A stretch of 64,000 nucleotides of DNA from JALORV01 sp963754065 (GTDB taxonomy: Bacteria > Pseudomonadota > Gammaproteobacteria > Burkholderiales > Burkholderiaceae_F), in contig CAVWFH010000025.1 in assembly GCA_963754065.1 (NCBI GenBank), positions 20,400 to 84,399 of the forward strand, given 5' to 3'. The position numbers were made by a program, and so were the translations under genes. Of the stretch, positions 62,156 through 64,000 are shown in pieces; positions within the stretch are counted from its first letter, which is position 1; the number at the start of each line of letters is the position of its first letter. Under the pieces are notes generated by a model. It saw only the letters and a program-made list of their open reading frames with translations, did no database searches and was not told the DNA's origin.

Positions 62156-63694
62156 TCAGGCGGCTGCACGCTCCATCGCTAGTTCAGCCTGCAGGCTCGC
62201 GACGTCGCGGTAGATCGAAGCCACGGCGAGGTCGCGGCCGTTGCGCCGGTATCGCAGCAGACAATCCCTCGCCGCAATATCGCCTTCGATCGCCAGCTCG
62301 TCCCACGACTCGGCGTGGCCGACATAGTTGATCGAGACGTCGTAATGCTGACTCCAGAAAAATGGCACCGCATCGAACTCCTCGCGCCTCCCGAGCATGT
62401 TGAGCGCGGCGACCTGTCCCTGGCGCTGCGCGACGACCCAGTGCTCGACGCGGATCGACTCGCCGGTGTGACGATCGGGCCAGCGCGCAATGTCGCCGGC
62501 CGCAAATATTCCGGGCGCGCTGGTTTCGAGGGTCGCATTGACGACCACACCGCGATCGATCGCCAGGCCGGCGTTTTCTGCCAGCGACATCCGCGGCCTC
62601 ACGCCGACGCCGACGACGACCAGGTCGGCATCGATCCGCGCGCCGCTCTTCAGCTGCACTCGTCGATCGTCGATCGCGGTCGCCGTGTCCTCGAGGTGGA
62701 AGATCACGCCGTGCTCCTCGTGCAGCGCGCGAACGAAGTCGCCCATCTCGCGCCCCAGGATGCGCTCCATCGGCCGCTTCTCCGGCGCCACGACGTGGAC
62801 CTCGATTCCGCGCGCACGCAGCGAGGCCGCCACTTCGAGCCCGATGAAGCTCGCGCCCATCACGACCGCTCGCCGCGCCGAGCTGGCCCGCGCGATGATC
62901 GCGCGGCAATCGGCAAGCGAGCGCAGTGTGTACACGTGCGGCAGGTCCATGCCCGGCAGCGGCAGCCGGACGGGCTCGGCGCCGGTCGCCAGTAGCAGCC
63001 GGTCGTAGGGAACCTTGCCCGCATCGGCCAGCTGCACCTCGCGCGCAGCGACGTCGATCGCGGTGACGTTCGCCCCGAGCCGCAGTTCGATGTCCTGCTC
63101 CGGATAGAAACTGTCCGGTCGCAGCGGGATCCAGTCTTCCGGCGCCGTGCCGGCCAGAGTGTCCTTGGACAGGTTCGGACGGTCGACCGGCGGCGCATCC
63201 TCGCTGCTCAGCATCACGATGCTGCCCTGGTATTGCTCGCGCCGCAGCTTCTCGGCCGCGGCGAAGCCCGCTGCGCCGCCGCCGATGATCACGATCCTGC
63301 GTGGAGACTGCGAACCCGGCAGCGCTGCGCTCTTGCCTTCGACGCCGCTTCTTCCTTCTTGGTGCGCACGAAGACCTTGCCGTCGCGCAGCTCGGTCAAC
63401 CAGCAGGCGACGGGGCTGAGCGCCGGGGCACGCAGCGCTTCGCCGGTCCGCAGGCTGAAGCAGGCGTGATGCCACGGACACCGCACGGTGTCGTCGACGA
63501 GGATGCCCTGCGCCAGCGGCCCGCTGTAATGCGTACAGGTCGCGCCGATCGCGAAGAACTCGCTGCCGCGACGTGCGAGCAGAACGGCCTCCTCGCCGAC
63601 ATGGCCGGCGAGCATGCCGCCGTCGGCCAGATTCGTCGACCGCGATGCCCAGCGTCAGGTCGGGACCCGTCGCGTCCGGATTCGCTTCGTCCAT
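62156..63694 (-). CDS. Rieske/FAD-dependent NAD(P)H reductase (AIFM3-like), two compensating frameshifts
   Basis: A gene of 512 codons in total. The start (DEANPDATGPDLTLGIAV) and the C-terminal 380 residues share one frame; the middle, about 63300-63630, is in another. That middle encodes a Rieske [2Fe-2S] domain (CTHYSGPLAQG and CPWHHACFSLRTG). The rest is a ferredoxin-reductase-type flavoprotein: RIVIIGGGAAGFAAAEKLR for FAD, VVMGASFIGLEVAASLRARGIEV for NAD, and GIFAAGDIARWPD. The first shift is near 63630-63640 (one extra base) and the second near 63300-63345 (one base short). The fusion order is normal for AIFM3-like reductases, so the shifts are recent changes or errors. Confidence 0.75.
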   Translation of the reverse strand: MDEANPDATGPDLTLGIAVDESGRRRHARRPCRRGGRSARTSRQRVLRDRRDLYALQRAAGAGHPRRRHRAVSVASRLLQPADRRSAACPGAQPRRLLVDRAARRQGLRAHQEGRSGVEGKSAALPGSQSPRRIVIIGGGAAGFAAAEKLRREQYQGSIVMLSSEDAPPVDRPNLSKDTLAGTAPEDWIPLRPDSFYPEQDIELRLGANVTAIDVAAREVQLADAGKVPYDRLLLATGAEPVRLPLPGMDLPHVYTLRSLADCRAIIARASSARRAVVMGASFIGLEVAASLRARGIEVHVVAPEKRPMERILGREMGDFVRALHEEHGVIFHLEDTATAIDDRRVQLKSGARIDADLVVVGVGVRPRMSLAENAGLAIDRGVVVNATLETSAPGIFAAGDIARWPDRHTGESIRVEHWVVAQRQGQVAALNMLGRREEFDAVPFFWSQHYDVSINYVGHAESWDELAIEGDIAARDCLLRYRRNGRDLAVASIYRDVASLQAELAMERAAA

Positions 63695-63744
63695 CGCGGT
63701 CTCCTTCAGGGCCCGTTCACGCTAAATGCGGGAGTGCGAAGGCC

Positions 63745-64000
63745 CTAGTTCATCTTCGGCGGCCAATTATGCGTCTCGTCCTGGCACTCACGACACCACG
63801 CATACAGTGCGTCGTACATCACCAGGCCGTGCTTCAGCATCTCGTGGTCGTCGGCGAAATTGCGCGACAGCCCCAGCGAGAGCGCGTACAGGCCCGCCGA
63901 TTGCGGCGTGAGTTCGAGGCGGCTGGTGTCGGCGCCGCGCACGATGAGTGCAAGCTGCCGGAGGGCCGGCGCGTCGAAGCCGTAGCGCGCCAGAAAAGCG
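63745..64000 (-). CDS. ChrB-like protein, C-terminal part (runs off the window)
   Basis: The last 84 codons of a minus-strand gene whose start lies beyond the window; stop TAG at 63745. The segments RYGFDAPALRQLALIVRGADTS, LTPQSAGLYALSLGLSRNFADDHEML and YDALYAWCRECQDETH resemble the C-terminal domain of ChrB, a chromate-responsive regulator or resistance protein. The call rests on recall of the family and needs the rest of the gene. Confidence 0.5.
   Translation of the reverse strand, partial: AFLARYGFDAPALRQLALIVRGADTSRLELTPQSAGLYALSLGLSRNFADDHEMLKHGLVMYDALYAWCRECQDETHNWPPKMN

Noticed and set aside
1..64000. CRISPR array, tRNA or rRNA genes, transposases, phage genes
   Set aside because: No regularly spaced direct repeats, cloverleaf-like segments, rRNA-like stretches or recognisable mobile-element proteins were seen by eye. 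A covariance-model search would be needed to exclude small RNAs.

Overview
The window is GC-rich and gene-dense and looks like the chromosome of a betaproteobacterium, most likely Burkholderiales-like. The clues are the Smg-TopB neighbourhood, a red-type (form IC) RuBisCO operon with CbbX and CbbR, a complete urt-ure block, the long NAD-dependent glutamate dehydrogenase, and family content typical of that class. The genes describe a facultative autotroph that can fix CO2 through the Calvin cycle and use urea as a nitrogen source. I found no rRNA, tRNA, CRISPR array, IS transposase or prophage.

Layout. 1-9.7 kb: the end of smg, topB, small membrane and secreted proteins, a spermidine-synthase-like membrane protein, a SET-domain methyltransferase, a DUF1993 protein and a lipoprotein hydrolase. 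9.9-13.5 kb: a copper-type P-ATPase converging on a ceramidase-like membrane protein. 13.5-26.7 kb: NAD-glutamate dehydrogenase (frameshifted), an exonuclease/GIY-YIG fusion, DUF302, an ECF sigma factor with its anti-sigma factor (frameshifted), a nitroreductase, an SRPBCC protein, a PrpF-like isomerase and queC. 26.7-35.3 kb: an accessory island described below. 35.4-45.0 kb: the cbbLSXFPT operon plus a redoxin gene, divergent from cbbR, then a rhodanese. 45.3-48.1 kb: an EamA transporter, a degenerate AAA protein and an ABC1-family kinase. 48.3-60.3 kb: urtABCDE and ureDA-GNAT-BCEFG, interrupted between urtD and urtE by a 0.64-kb repeat element. 60.4-64 kb: an EamA transporter with a histidine-rich tail, a proline-rich lipoprotein, a Rieske/FAD reductase (two frameshifts), and the end of a ChrB-like gene running out of the window.

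The most interesting region is 26.7-35.3 kb. Two tandem units each contain a tiny plus-strand peptide gene, with a leader that fits the double-glycine consensus, divergent from a minus-strand gene for a helical-repeat (TPR-like) plus HD-GYP protein. Both units share a 15-bp promoter-region block and a near-identical terminator. The distal unit is intact and its peptide would mature to only seven residues (NLTGLVV). The proximal unit has decayed through many indels. Immediately beyond lie a C39-peptidase ABC exporter and an HlyD-type adaptor. The layout suggests an exported short-peptide system coupled to a cyclic-di-GMP phosphodiesterase with a helical-repeat sensor. It resembles in logic the Gram-positive RRNPP peptide-pheromone systems, but that is inference.

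Several otherwise convincing genes carry single-base frame changes: glutamate dehydrogenase, anti-sigma factor, Rieske reductase, HD-GYP copy 1 and peptide 1. Either these are real decay or the consensus sequence contains residual indel errors; reads would settle it.
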